A stretch of DNA of 6,150 bases. Origin: Bacteroidales bacterium. GTDB taxonomy: Bacteria; Bacteroidota; Bacteroidia; Bacteroidales; JAADGE01. Every line of letters starts with the position of its first letter. Position 1 is the first letter of the stretch. Under the pieces are notes generated by a model. The model ran no database searches. It had not been told where the DNA came from and saw nothing but the letters and a program-made list of their open reading frames with translations. The DNA lies in the NCBI GenBank assembly GCA_024762915.1, contig JANTGL010000165.1, positions 1 through 6,150 on the forward strand. The letters are read 5' to 3'. Positions 1 through 6,150 of the stretch are shown here, one piece after another. The position numbers and the translations under genes were made by a program.

Positions 1-38
1 AAGTTGATGATGTCGTTGTTATCGGAATTAATTTATAA
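1..38 (+). CDS. C-terminal tail of a probable SpoIIE/PP2C-type serine phosphatase (5' part outside window)
   Basis: Reading from base 3, the last eleven codons give VDDVVVIGINL followed by TAA at 36-38. A closing 'DD(I/V)xVIGI+' strand is typical of the C-terminus of SpoIIE/RsbU/SiaA-like PP2C phosphatases, where the Asp pair lies in the metal-binding active site. Such enzymes dephosphorylate anti-sigma-antagonist or SiaC-type proteins. Only the tail is visible, so the family call rests on one short motif plus the presence of a SiaC-family gene further along. The next gene starts 18 bp after the stop, suggesting co-transcription. Another frame stays open to a TGA at 58-60, but its peptide is not recognisable. 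Confidence 0.5.
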   Translation, partial: VDDVVVIGINL

Positions 39-56
39 TATAAAAACTTATATAAG

Positions 57-1802
57 ATGAAAACAATAAAATATATTACACTCGGTTTCTTTTTGATTAC
101 TACTTTCTCAATGTTTGCTCAAACTCCGGTAACACCTGATAAAAAAAGTTATGAAGATTCAACGGGTTTGTTGTATTGGAATAAAGACGTTCCCGTATAC
201 CTTCATTTATCTTCAACACCTGACGGACAAGGAAATTTACTGAAAAGTAAAATTCATGCAAAATATACCAATCCCTTTTATTTTGATACCGAAGGGATTA
301 ATTATATGCGAACCAGATATGCCGTTGATACTGCTACAAAAAAAACCGTTAACCCTCAAATTGAAATTTTGTGGGAAGTTTATGCCGACGGGAAAGCTCC
401 CGTTTCCAAAATTCATTTTCATGGTGCAAAAAAATACAGAATCGGAGATAAAACATATTACGGCAAAGGATTACACATTTCAGTCAGTTCAAAAGATGCC
501 GGCTCCGGTGTTGAAAATATATATTCTTCGATGAATTCAGAACCGTATCAAAAATATGAAAAAGAAATAACTCCAAATCCGAATGATGCTGTTTGTGAAT
601 TGAAATATTATGCTGTTGACCGAGTCGGAAATGCTGAAGATGTTAAAAAAAACATTGTAAAATTTTATATTGATGAAGATGCTCCCGAAACGTTTCACAA
701 TATTACGAATATCGATTTGGAAAAAAGTATTATTGCTTTAAATACAAAAATTTATCTTGATGCATCAGATTCAAAATCAGGAATTAAAGCGACCTATTAT
801 AAATTTGATGAAGGTTCTTATTTACCATATTCCGGAAACATATTGCCTCTAAAACAATTAACTGAAGATCATCATGTTTTGAGCTATTATTCCGAAGATA
901 AAGTCGGCAATAAAGAAATTCCGAAAACCTTCAGTTTCTTTTTGGATAAAAGTGCACCGATTTTAACTTCTGATGTTCTCGGAGATCGTTTTATTGTTAA
1001 TGACAGAATTTATTTCTCGGGAAGAACCAAATTAAAACTCACGGCCGTCGATAATAAATCCGGCGTAAAAGAAGTGAAGTATGCTATTGACGGTTCAGCT
1101 TTCCGACCATATGCAAATCCGTTTTATTTGCCTAAAAAACCGGGATTTCATATCGTAAAATATTATGCGGTTGACCGTATGAATAACAATACCGGAATAG
1201 GCGGCAGCAATTATAAAAATTATAAATACTCTACAAAAAAAATATATGTGGATTTAGTCGGTCCGTCATTAAATCATTCATTCATCGGCAAACGTTTTTA
1301 TACGCGTGATACCGTATTTCTCGGTAAGAAATCGAAAATTAAATTAACGGCAAAAGATGCCGAATCAGGTTTGCAGTACATTTCGTATTCAATTGACGGG
1401 CAGCAAAAGGAAAATATGTATAAAGAACCGTTTACGGTTCCGGGTAACGGAAAACATATGATTGAATATTTCGGTTACGATAATGTAAATAATCGCAATA
1501 TCGGACGATTTTATGTAATTGTTGATGAAAATCCGCCCGAACCGGCATATACGTTCAGCGTAAAACCCTATCGAAGTGAAAACGATGTAAATGTGTATCC
1601 GTCGTATGTTTTGATTTATCTTTCGGGAGCCGATCAAATGACCGGAACGGAGCAAATTTTTTATTCCGTTAACGGAAGTATTGAAAAATTGTATACCACA
1701 CCTATTTCAGGGTTTAAAAAAGGCAATAATATCTTGAAATTTAAAACGGTTGATAAACTCGGAAATGAAAAGTCTGATGAAGTCAGTTTTATAATTGAAT
1801 AA
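57..1802 (+). CDS. Exported OmpL47-type / Ig-like repeat protein
   Basis: The 581-residue product begins with a signal peptide (about residues 1-21, charged start, hydrophobic core, ending FAQ). The rest is made of repeats of about 90 residues, each with the same plan: 'D..aP', a strand, 'k..l.A.D..SG+..i.Ys.DG', 'Y..pf', then 'G.h...yya.D..gN' and a closing 'fyiD'. Complete copies span about 110-206, 206-297, 297-399, 399-490 and 490-581, with a degenerate copy at about 37-110. This is the pattern of proteins annotated as OmpL47-type beta-barrel domain proteins; the fold is more likely a string of Ig-like beta-sandwiches than a membrane barrel. No lipobox and no obvious type IX secretion sorting domain are seen, and the protein stops exactly at a repeat boundary. 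Location is periplasmic or cell surface; ligand unknown. It sits 18 bp after a likely phosphatase gene and 29 bp before a histidine kinase gene. ATG at 57 is chosen because it directly begins the signal peptide. Confidence 0.88.
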   Translation: MKTIKYITLGFFLITTFSMFAQTPVTPDKKSYEDSTGLLYWNKDVPVYLHLSSTPDGQGNLLKSKIHAKYTNPFYFDTEGINYMRTRYAVDTATKKTVNPQIEILWEVYADGKAPVSKIHFHGAKKYRIGDKTYYGKGLHISVSSKDAGSGVENIYSSMNSEPYQKYEKEITPNPNDAVCELKYYAVDRVGNAEDVKKNIVKFYIDEDAPETFHNITNIDLEKSIIALNTKIYLDASDSKSGIKATYYKFDEGSYLPYSGNILPLKQLTEDHHVLSYYSEDKVGNKEIPKTFSFFLDKSAPILTSDVLGDRFIVNDRIYFSGRTKLKLTAVDNKSGVKEVKYAIDGSAFRPYANPFYLPKKPGFHIVKYYAVDRMNNNTGIGGSNYKNYKYSTKKIYVDLVGPSLNHSFIGKRFYTRDTVFLGKKSKIKLTAKDAESGLQYISYSIDGQQKENMYKEPFTVPGNGKHMIEYFGYDNVNNRNIGRFYVIVDENPPEPAYTFSVKPYRSENDVNVYPSYVLIYLSGADQMTGTEQIFYSVNGSIEKLYTTPISGFKKGNNILKFKTVDKLGNEKSDEVSFIIE

Positions 1803-1831
1803 TAAAATTTAAAAAAACTGTTAACACAAAA

Positions 1832-3271
1832 ATGACTAAAAAAATAGAAAGTGAAATAAAACAGAAGTATAACACATATATTTATGATGTTACTGCTAAA
1901 AAACTTTTCATAATGATTGGCTTAGCTGTATTAATGTTGGCTTATTTTATATATTATGACATATACATCAGACATTGTGATAGTGATTCTTACACTCGTT
2001 TTTTTCCCATAAGTTTAGGTTTTTTTTTATTCTTCTTTCATTTTTTTACTAAAGAAAAATTTAAAAAACTTAAAACAAAACTTTTTAATCTGTTTTTAAT
2101 TTCCAGTTTATTGATGATGTATGCGATATGTTTGCTTAACATTTATAATGATAATGTTCTTGCAATTGCTGTTTCCGGAACCATCCTGGTAATTTTTTTG
2201 GTTTCATTAGTGTTAGAAACAAGTATAATTAATATGGTTTTTATATATTTTATACCGATTATTGTTTTTACGATTATCCTTTTCTCATTTTTTGAATTAT
2301 CTGACCATCACTATATATTAACGAATATTTATCCGATGGTAATTCTTGGGTTTACAGTAAACAGGTTTACTGCGAAACAAAGGTATAAGGTGTTCAAATC
2401 TAATTATTTACTTAATACTGAAAAGCTTAAAACGGAAGAGCTTTACAAAGAAACACAACGAATGAATTCCGATTTACAAATTAAAAATATAGAAATATCA
2501 AAGAATAAGGAGCAAATAACAGTACAATTAAACGAAATTAAACTTATTGCAGATGAATTAAACGTTTCTAATAATACAAAAGATAAATTCTTCTCCATTA
2601 TTGCACATGATTTAAAAAGTCCGTTTAATTCAATTATTAATTTCTCGAAATTATTAAGTGAAAATTTTGATAAGTTTGATGTTCAAAAACAAAAGAAGTT
2701 TATTAATTTTATTAATGAAAGTTCACAAAATACTTTTGAATTGCTTGAGAATTTACTTCTCTGGTCTCGTTCTCAGCAAGGTGTAATTAAGTTTAATCCT
2801 GAAAAAACGGACTTAAAAGCATTATTATCCGAAATAATGTTAAATATACAAGAACAGGCAAATAATAAAGATATTCAAATTCTTGATACAGTTTCTGAAA
2901 ATAAAATAATTTTAGCAGATAAAAATATGCTTTCAACAGTATTCAGGAATTTAATTACAAATGCCATAAAATTTACTTCCAGAAACGGTAAAATAACCAT
3001 AAGTGCAAAGGAAGTCAGAGGAGATAATAATCAGGCATTTCTTAACATATCTGTTAAAGATACCGGTATCGGCATCGCAAAAGAAAAGCAGTCGAAAATA
3101 TTTGAAATAACAGAGAACACATCAACTCAGGGAACAGAAAATGAAGCAGGAACCGGATTAGGATTAATCATCTGTAAAGAATTTATTGAGACACACGGAG
3201 GTAAAATATGGGTTGAAAGCAAGCCCGGAGAAGGAAGTTGCTTTAATTTCAGTTTGCCCGTTATTCCATAG
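1832..3271 (+). CDS. Six-TM sensor histidine kinase
   Basis: The product has 479 residues. About six hydrophobic helices fill residues 25-43, 57-72, 84-104, 109-128, 133-152 and 162-178, with short loops and no sizeable periplasmic sensor domain. A charged coiled-coil linker (about 190-250) leads to the HisKA domain, whose H-box FFSIIAHDLKSP carries the phospho-acceptor His259. The HATPase_c domain follows with an N-box (FRNLITNAIKF, Asn373/Asn377), a G1 box (DTGIGI, Asp410) and a G2 box (GTGLGL, 440-445), and ends in the usual GKIWVESKPGEGS strand. All catalytic motifs are intact. It should autophosphorylate and pass phosphate to a response regulator, but none is encoded here, so it is an orphan within this window. 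It starts 29 bp after the repeat-protein gene with no recognisable promoter between, so co-transcription is likely. The signal is unknown; the multi-pass N-terminus suggests a membrane-borne or small-molecule cue. Confidence 0.93.
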   Translation: MTKKIESEIKQKYNTYIYDVTAKKLFIMIGLAVLMLAYFIYYDIYIRHCDSDSYTRFFPISLGFFLFFFHFFTKEKFKKLKTKLFNLFLISSLLMMYAICLLNIYNDNVLAIAVSGTILVIFLVSLVLETSIINMVFIYFIPIIVFTIILFSFFELSDHHYILTNIYPMVILGFTVNRFTAKQRYKVFKSNYLLNTEKLKTEELYKETQRMNSDLQIKNIEISKNKEQITVQLNEIKLIADELNVSNNTKDKFFSIIAHDLKSPFNSIINFSKLLSENFDKFDVQKQKKFINFINESSQNTFELLENLLLWSRSQQGVIKFNPEKTDLKALLSEIMLNIQEQANNKDIQILDTVSENKIILADKNMLSTVFRNLITNAIKFTSRNGKITISAKEVRGDNNQAFLNISVKDTGIGIAKEKQSKIFEITENTSTQGTENEAGTGLGLIICKEFIETHGGKIWVESKPGEGSCFNFSLPVIP

Positions 3272-3300
3272 TTTTATGAAATAAATTTGAGACTTTAAAA

Positions 3301-3322
3301 AAGACCTGCTGATACAGATCTT
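3301..3322 (-). terminator. Hairpin terminator of the siaC-like gene (possibly bidirectional)
   Basis: Arms 3301-3308 (AAGACCTG) and 3315-3322 (CAGATCTT) pair around a six-base loop. Read on the minus strand all eight pairs form, one of them a G-U wobble, and the stem is followed by a run of six U (3302-3297), 33 bp past the siaC stop codon. Read on the plus strand the same stem has one C-A mismatch and a weaker, interrupted T-rich tail, so it would be a poorer terminator for the convergent histidine kinase gene. The structure is read by eye; no energy was computed. Confidence 0.55.
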
Positions 3323-3354
3323 CATTATTTTCGGCGATAATAAATTATTATTAA

Positions 3355-3732
3355 TTAAACAGCTTTTATCGTAAAAGGAATATCAAAAATACCGGATAAA
3401 TCTTCCGCTAATTCTTCATTGTCTTCATCGTCACCTTCAAAATACCAAGTAACCGAAATCTTTTTTCCTTTTTTATGATACTCGGTAAATTGAATTAAAA
3501 GTTGCATGATGTTTTTATAGGACAAACTGTTTAATATACTGATATTGAATATACAATTAATTTCGCAATCAATTTTCGGCATCTCGTTTTCTGTCCAATT
3601 TAAAATTTTCTCGTAAATTTCTTCATAAATATTATCGGAAAATGACGGTCCGATTATTTCAAATTGACAATTTTCAACGGACAAATGGACTTTTGGTGTA
3701 TTTTTTGTTTCGGGTATGAATACTTCTTCCAT
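3355..3732 (-). CDS. siaC: SiaC-family (DUF1987) regulatory phosphoprotein
   Basis: This 125-residue protein matches the usual SiaC length and pattern. It opens with MEEVFIPETKNTPKV (family start 'ipaT..TP.v'), followed by an 'I.GpSfsdN.yE...+il.W' segment (27-46), the central strand and helix around NSLSYKNIMQLL (68-79), and the closing WYFEGDDEDNEELAEDL and IPFTI (96-122). In Pseudomonas the SiaC protein is phosphorylated by the kinase SiaB on a Thr in an NTSS motif and dephosphorylated by the phosphatase SiaA; the switch controls aggregation and biofilm formation through a diguanylate cyclase. Here the corresponding position appears to be Ser69. The fold is STAS-like, cytoplasmic. The gene is convergent with the kinase gene and divergent from the Cys-rich gene, so it seems monocistronic, with no siaB-like gene next to it. 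The symbol is used at family level only; downstream partners in this organism are unknown. Confidence 0.85.
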   Translation of the reverse strand: MEEVFIPETKNTPKVHLSVENCQFEIIGPSFSDNIYEEIYEKILNWTENEMPKIDCEINCIFNISILNSLSYKNIMQLLIQFTEYHKKGKKISVTWYFEGDDEDNEELAEDLSGIFDIPFTIKAV

Positions 3733-3951
3733 AATTTTGAGTTCTTTTATTGTATAGTTTTTTCCCTTATACGTAAAAATATTAAAAAGGTTGCATTTGA
3801 TTATTATTTATTATACCTTTTTTATCAGAAAATTCATTTCATCAATAATCAATGCATGTTTACATGATTATCAATTTGTTTCGTCAATATTATGAAACAT
3901 TTTTTATTATATTACGTATATATTTACAGTATCACAGCTAAGGTTATTTTT
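3733..3951. promoter_or_regulatory. Divergent intergenic region with an imperfect dyad
   Basis: This 219-bp AT-rich gap separates two divergent genes and must hold both their promoters. The clearest structure is the dyad CATGT-TT-ACATG at 3855-3866, framed by ATAATCA (3845-3851) and TGATTAT (3865-3871), which are reverse complements of each other. A possible plus-strand promoter is TTG at 3791-3793 and TACCTTTT at 3814-3821 (20 bp apart, one base off the Bacteroidetes -7 consensus TAnnTTTG). A second -7-like octamer, TATATTTA, lies at 3919-3926. No convincing -33/-7 pair was found for the minus-strand gene. In such AT-rich DNA partial matches occur by chance, so the individual elements are weakly supported. 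Confidence 0.35.
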
Positions 3952-4188
3952 ATGAAATTTGAAATTTCTTCTGATATTATTAACAAAACACAATGTGATA
4001 AAGATTTTATGTGTTTGAAAGAAAATTCAGTAGAAAAAATATGTCAGATTAAAAAGTGCTTAGACAGTGATTATTGCTTGCTTAAAGAAAGTAAATTCGG
4101 AAATTGCATCAATCGTTTTTCATTCGGATTTTCCGAAATATGTAAATGTCCGACACGTATTGAAATTCACAATAAATACGGTATTTAG
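3952..4188 (+). CDS. Small eight-cysteine protein of unknown function
   Basis: From the ATG at 3952 the product has 78 residues and begins MKFEISSDIINKTQC. It holds eight cysteines, at positions 15, 21, 31, 36, 42, 52, 64 and 66, ending in a CxCP motif (ICKCPTR) and the tail EIHNKYGI. About one residue in ten being Cys, in a protein without a signal peptide, suggests metal or Fe-S cluster binding in the cytoplasm; this is inference. It resembles small uncharacterised Cys-rich proteins that I loosely recall from Bacteroidetes and other anaerobe-rich groups, but I cannot name a family. An in-frame ATG at 3892 would add 20 aromatic and hydrophobic residues (MKHFLLYY and so on); I prefer 3952 because the extension looks like translated AT-rich leader and the charged MKFEI start is more natural. 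It is followed by a separate promoter for the next gene. Confidence 0.7.
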   Translation: MKFEISSDIINKTQCDKDFMCLKENSVEKICQIKKCLDSDYCLLKESKFGNCINRFSFGFSEICKCPTRIEIHNKYGI

Positions 4189-4202
4189 TTCCATTCAGCT
4201 TA

Positions 4203-4234
4203 CTTGAATAATTTTCTTTTATTTTGTATCTTTG
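4203..4234 (+). promoter_or_regulatory. Bacteroidetes-type promoter for the TPR-PAS sensor gene
   Basis: TATCTTTG at 4227-4234 matches the Bacteroidetes primary sigma -7 element TAnnTTTG at every fixed position. A TTG at 4204-4206 lies 20 bp upstream, the expected place for the -33 element. Transcription would begin a few bases past 4234, giving a short leader of about 10-15 nt before the ATG at 4253. No Shine-Dalgarno sequence is present, as is normal in this phylum. A weak five-pair inverted repeat (4193-4197 with 4205-4209) overlaps the -33 element. Confidence 0.7.
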
Positions 4235-4252
4235 TTTAAAATTTCTTTAATT

Positions 4253-6150
4253 ATGAAATTTATTCGATATTTTTTGATTATTATAATATTAAGTTTTTTA
4301 AAGTTTAACTCGATTTCTCAGACAAAAAATTGTGCCGACAGTATAAAAGAAACTGTTTTTTTAACAAACAGTGATTCATTAAGGAATGCTAAAATACTGG
4401 AAGTTTACAATTGTCAGTTAAAAAAAAATTGGACTTCGGCTATTAATACAGCTTCTTATGCCGCCGATCTGTTTGAAAACAGAATTCCCGAATATTCTGT
4501 TTTTTGGTACACCGAACTGGGAAAGATTTATTTGGATCAAGGATTATTTTTATCATCAATTATTGCTCTTAAAAGTGCGGAAGAACTTTGCAAAACAAAT
4601 AATCTTAATAAAGGAACGGTATATCTTTATATTGCAAAGAATTTTTATAAACAGAAAAAATATTCCGAAAGTGTAAATTTTTACAATACGGCACTTACTC
4701 AGTTTGAGGAATTTAAACGGATTGATGAAAATGCTGCTTTAAAAGGAATTGCCAAAACATACAACAAACTGGGAATTGTTTATGAATTAAAAGGGGACAT
4801 TGATAAATCGGAAGATTATTTTTACAAAGCATTACAATTACGCACCAAAATTAATGATATAAACGGAATTATCGATTCCTATACATCTTTAGGGTATTTT
4901 TATAATGTCATACACGAATATGGAAAAGCAACGGAACTGTTAACAAAAGGAATTCAGTTTTGTAAAAAATATGAAAACTATCATTATTTTAATGACTTAC
5001 ATCTTTTCAGAAGTCAAGCTTATTTGATGTTAAAAAAATATAAAGAAGCAGTTTCGGATATTGATACGGCAAAGGAATTTTCCCGAACAAAACAAAAATA
5101 TGATTTAGCGCGTGTTTATTATTTTTATGCACTGACAGATACGACCATACATAAGGAAAAGGATTTTAAAGATCATATTAATAAAGCAATGCAATATTCT
5201 GACAGTTTTAATTTAATGTCTTTAAAATTGTCAATTATTAACTTAAATATTGATTTTAACTTAAAACAAAATGATTATAAAAATGCTAACCGGTATTTAG
5301 TCGAAAAAAATAAAATATCCGAAAAAATGTTTTCCGAAAAAATAGATATAACTGAAAAATATATTGAATCGGAAAATTACAAAAGGAAAATAAGCAAACT
5401 TGAAATTCAATCCGAAAACCTTAAAAGTTTAAACAAAATTTATTTGACGGCAATAATGTTAGGAGTTTTCTCATTATTGCTGCTTCTCGGATTGATATTT
5501 TCAAATGTAAGAAAAAATAATAAACTGAGAAAACGGAAACAATATTTTCAAACGCTATTTAACCATTCTCCTTTGGGAATAGCAGTTATCGAAAAATCCG
5601 GAAAAATTATTGATGTCAATCCGGCTTTAATAAAAATACTCGGTTCTCCGTCAAAAAATGACACAATTAATTTTAGAAATATTTATAATTCAAATAACTT
5701 AATTAAAAGTGATTTTATTAAAAATTTTGAGACAGTAATAAAAACAAAGAAACCTTTTGAAAATGAATATAATTATGTTTCCGAATGGGGAAAAGAAGTT
5801 GTCCTCAGGTCAATTAAAATTCCTTTAAAAAATGAGATAGGGGAAATTGATTTGGTTTATATCATTATAGAGGATATTACAAACAGAAAGATCAATGAAA
5901 GAAAAATTTTGAAATTATCGGAAATGGTTAAACAAAGTACGGTTTCTGTCATTACAACCGATAAAAATCATATTATTGAATACGTCAATCCCTATTTTTC
6001 AAAAATGACCGGTTATTCCGAAAAAGAAGCCATAGGAGAAAAAGCAAGTATCTTAAAATCAGGTTTAACACCTCCTGAAACTTATATTGAATTAAATGAA
6101 ACTATTGCAAAAAACAAAACTTGGAGAGGTGAATTTATTAATAAAGCAAA
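4253..6150 (+). CDS. TPR-TM-PAS-PAS sensor protein, probable histidine kinase (3' end outside window)
   Basis: The frame is open from ATG 4253 to the window end (632 complete codons, no stop). A signal peptide or N-terminal anchor covers residues 1-22 (MKFIRYFLIIIILSF, ending near SISQ). A helical region with about six tetratricopeptide repeats follows, with units near 86, 124, 170, 207, 247 and 285; the best is 'AKTYNKLGIVYELKGDIDKSE'-like at 168-190. A charged helix (about 365-395) leads to a transmembrane helix at 397-420 and a basic stop-transfer stretch. The first PAS domain runs about 430-545 (FNHSPLGIAVIE, IIDVNPAL, closing EDITNRK); the second starts near 553 (VITTDKNHIIEYVNPYF, MTGYSEKEAIG) and is cut off. 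The TPRs should lie in the periplasm and the PAS domains in the cytoplasm. In Bacteroidetes this architecture most often ends in HisKA plus HATPase_c, but a SpoIIE, GGDEF or other output cannot be excluded. It has its own promoter directly upstream, so it is transcribed separately from the Cys-rich gene. Confidence 0.9.
   Translation, partial: MKFIRYFLIIIILSFLKFNSISQTKNCADSIKETVFLTNSDSLRNAKILEVYNCQLKKNWTSAINTASYAADLFENRIPEYSVFWYTELGKIYLDQGLFLSSIIALKSAEELCKTNNLNKGTVYLYIAKNFYKQKKYSESVNFYNTALTQFEEFKRIDENAALKGIAKTYNKLGIVYELKGDIDKSEDYFYKALQLRTKINDINGIIDSYTSLGYFYNVIHEYGKATELLTKGIQFCKKYENYHYFNDLHLFRSQAYLMLKKYKEAVSDIDTAKEFSRTKQKYDLARVYYFYALTDTTIHKEKDFKDHINKAMQYSDSFNLMSLKLSIINLNIDFNLKQNDYKNANRYLVEKNKISEKMFSEKIDITEKYIESENYKRKISKLEIQSENLKSLNKIYLTAIMLGVFSLLLLLGLIFSNVRKNNKLRKRKQYFQTLFNHSPLGIAVIEKSGKIIDVNPALIKILGSPSKNDTINFRNIYNSNNLIKSDFIKNFETVIKTKKPFENEYNYVSEWGKEVVLRSIKIPLKNEIGEIDLVYIIIEDITNRKINERKILKLSEMVKQSTVSVITTDKNHIIEYVNPYFSKMTGYSEKEAIGEKASILKSGLTPPETYIELNETIAKNKTWRGEFINKA

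Noticed and set aside
1..60. Alternative upstream frame ending TGA at 58-60, overlapping the next ATG
   Set aside because: The overlap is attractive, but the peptide (KLMMSLLSELIYNIK...) looks like no known C-terminus, whereas the frame ending at 38 gives a PP2C-like tail.
237..422. Minus-strand open frame of 61 codons
   Set aside because: Lies wholly inside the repeat-protein gene on the opposite strand; its peptide has no recognisable features.
256..534. Plus-strand open frame of 92 codons
   Set aside because: Out-of-frame shadow within the OmpL47-type gene, whose own frame has clear repeats.
1389..1655. Minus-strand open frame of 88 codons
   Set aside because: Antisense to the last repeats of the OmpL47-type gene; no family-like sequence.
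3337..3354. AT-only dyad just past the siaC stop
   Set aside because: ATAATAA/TTATTAT-like symmetry is expected by chance in pure A/T sequence; the hairpin at 3301-3322 is the better terminator.
3664..3867. Plus-strand open frame of 67 codons
   Set aside because: Antisense to the start of the siaC-like gene and running into its upstream gap; Phe/Tyr-rich sequence typical of translated AT-rich DNA.
3892..3951. Longer start for the Cys-rich protein (ATG at 3892)
   Set aside because: Adds 20 aromatic and hydrophobic residues lacking Cys and unlike the rest; the ATG at 3952 gives a more natural start.
4193..4209. Small inverted repeat as terminator of the Cys-rich gene
   Set aside because: Only five A/T-rich pairs with a seven-base loop, and it overlaps the -33 element of the next promoter; too weak to call.
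4458..4676. Plus-strand open frame of 72 codons
   Set aside because: Out of frame inside the TPR-PAS gene, which reads as clean TPRs through this stretch.

Overview
The window is AT-rich DNA with Bacteroidetes character. The codons are strongly A/T-biased, Shine-Dalgarno sites are absent before the starts, two exported proteins have short signal peptides ending near Ala-Gln or Ser-Gln, and one intergenic gap carries a textbook Bacteroidetes promoter (TTG, 20 bp, TATCTTTG). The histidine kinase core is also of a type common in that phylum. I see no tRNA, rRNA, insertion sequence, CRISPR array or integrase. Genus cannot be told from the sequence; a free-living or environmental Bacteroidales-like or Flavobacteria-like organism is an inference.

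Layout: (1) 1-38, the last codons of an upstream gene, reading like the C-terminus of a SpoIIE/PP2C-type serine phosphatase. (2) 57-1802 (+), an exported protein built of about six OmpL47-type/Ig-like repeats. (3) 1832-3271 (+), a six-TM sensor histidine kinase. These three are closely spaced (18 and 29 bp) and probably form one operon. (4) 3301-3322, a hairpin with a U-tract on the minus strand that probably terminates the converging gene. (5) 3355-3732 (-), a SiaC-family (DUF1987) regulatory phosphoprotein. (6) 3733-3951, a divergent regulatory gap with an imperfect dyad. (7) 3952-4188 (+), a small eight-cysteine protein of unknown function. (8) 4203-4234, a promoter. (9) 4253 to beyond the right edge (+), a large TPR-TM-PAS-PAS sensor protein, probably a histidine kinase, cut by the window end.

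Taken together this is a signal-transduction neighbourhood. A likely SpoIIE phosphatase tail and a SiaC-like phosphoprotein are the target-and-eraser halves of a SiaABC-like partner-switching module. The matching kinase (SiaB type) is not in the window. Between them lie an exported Ig-repeat protein and two membrane sensors. No response regulator is present. That these genes act in one pathway is inference from proximity only. The most notable points are the Ser in place of the expected phospho-Thr in the SiaC-like protein, the link of phosphatase tail, Ig-repeat protein and kinase in one likely operon, and the uncharacterised Cys-rich small protein.
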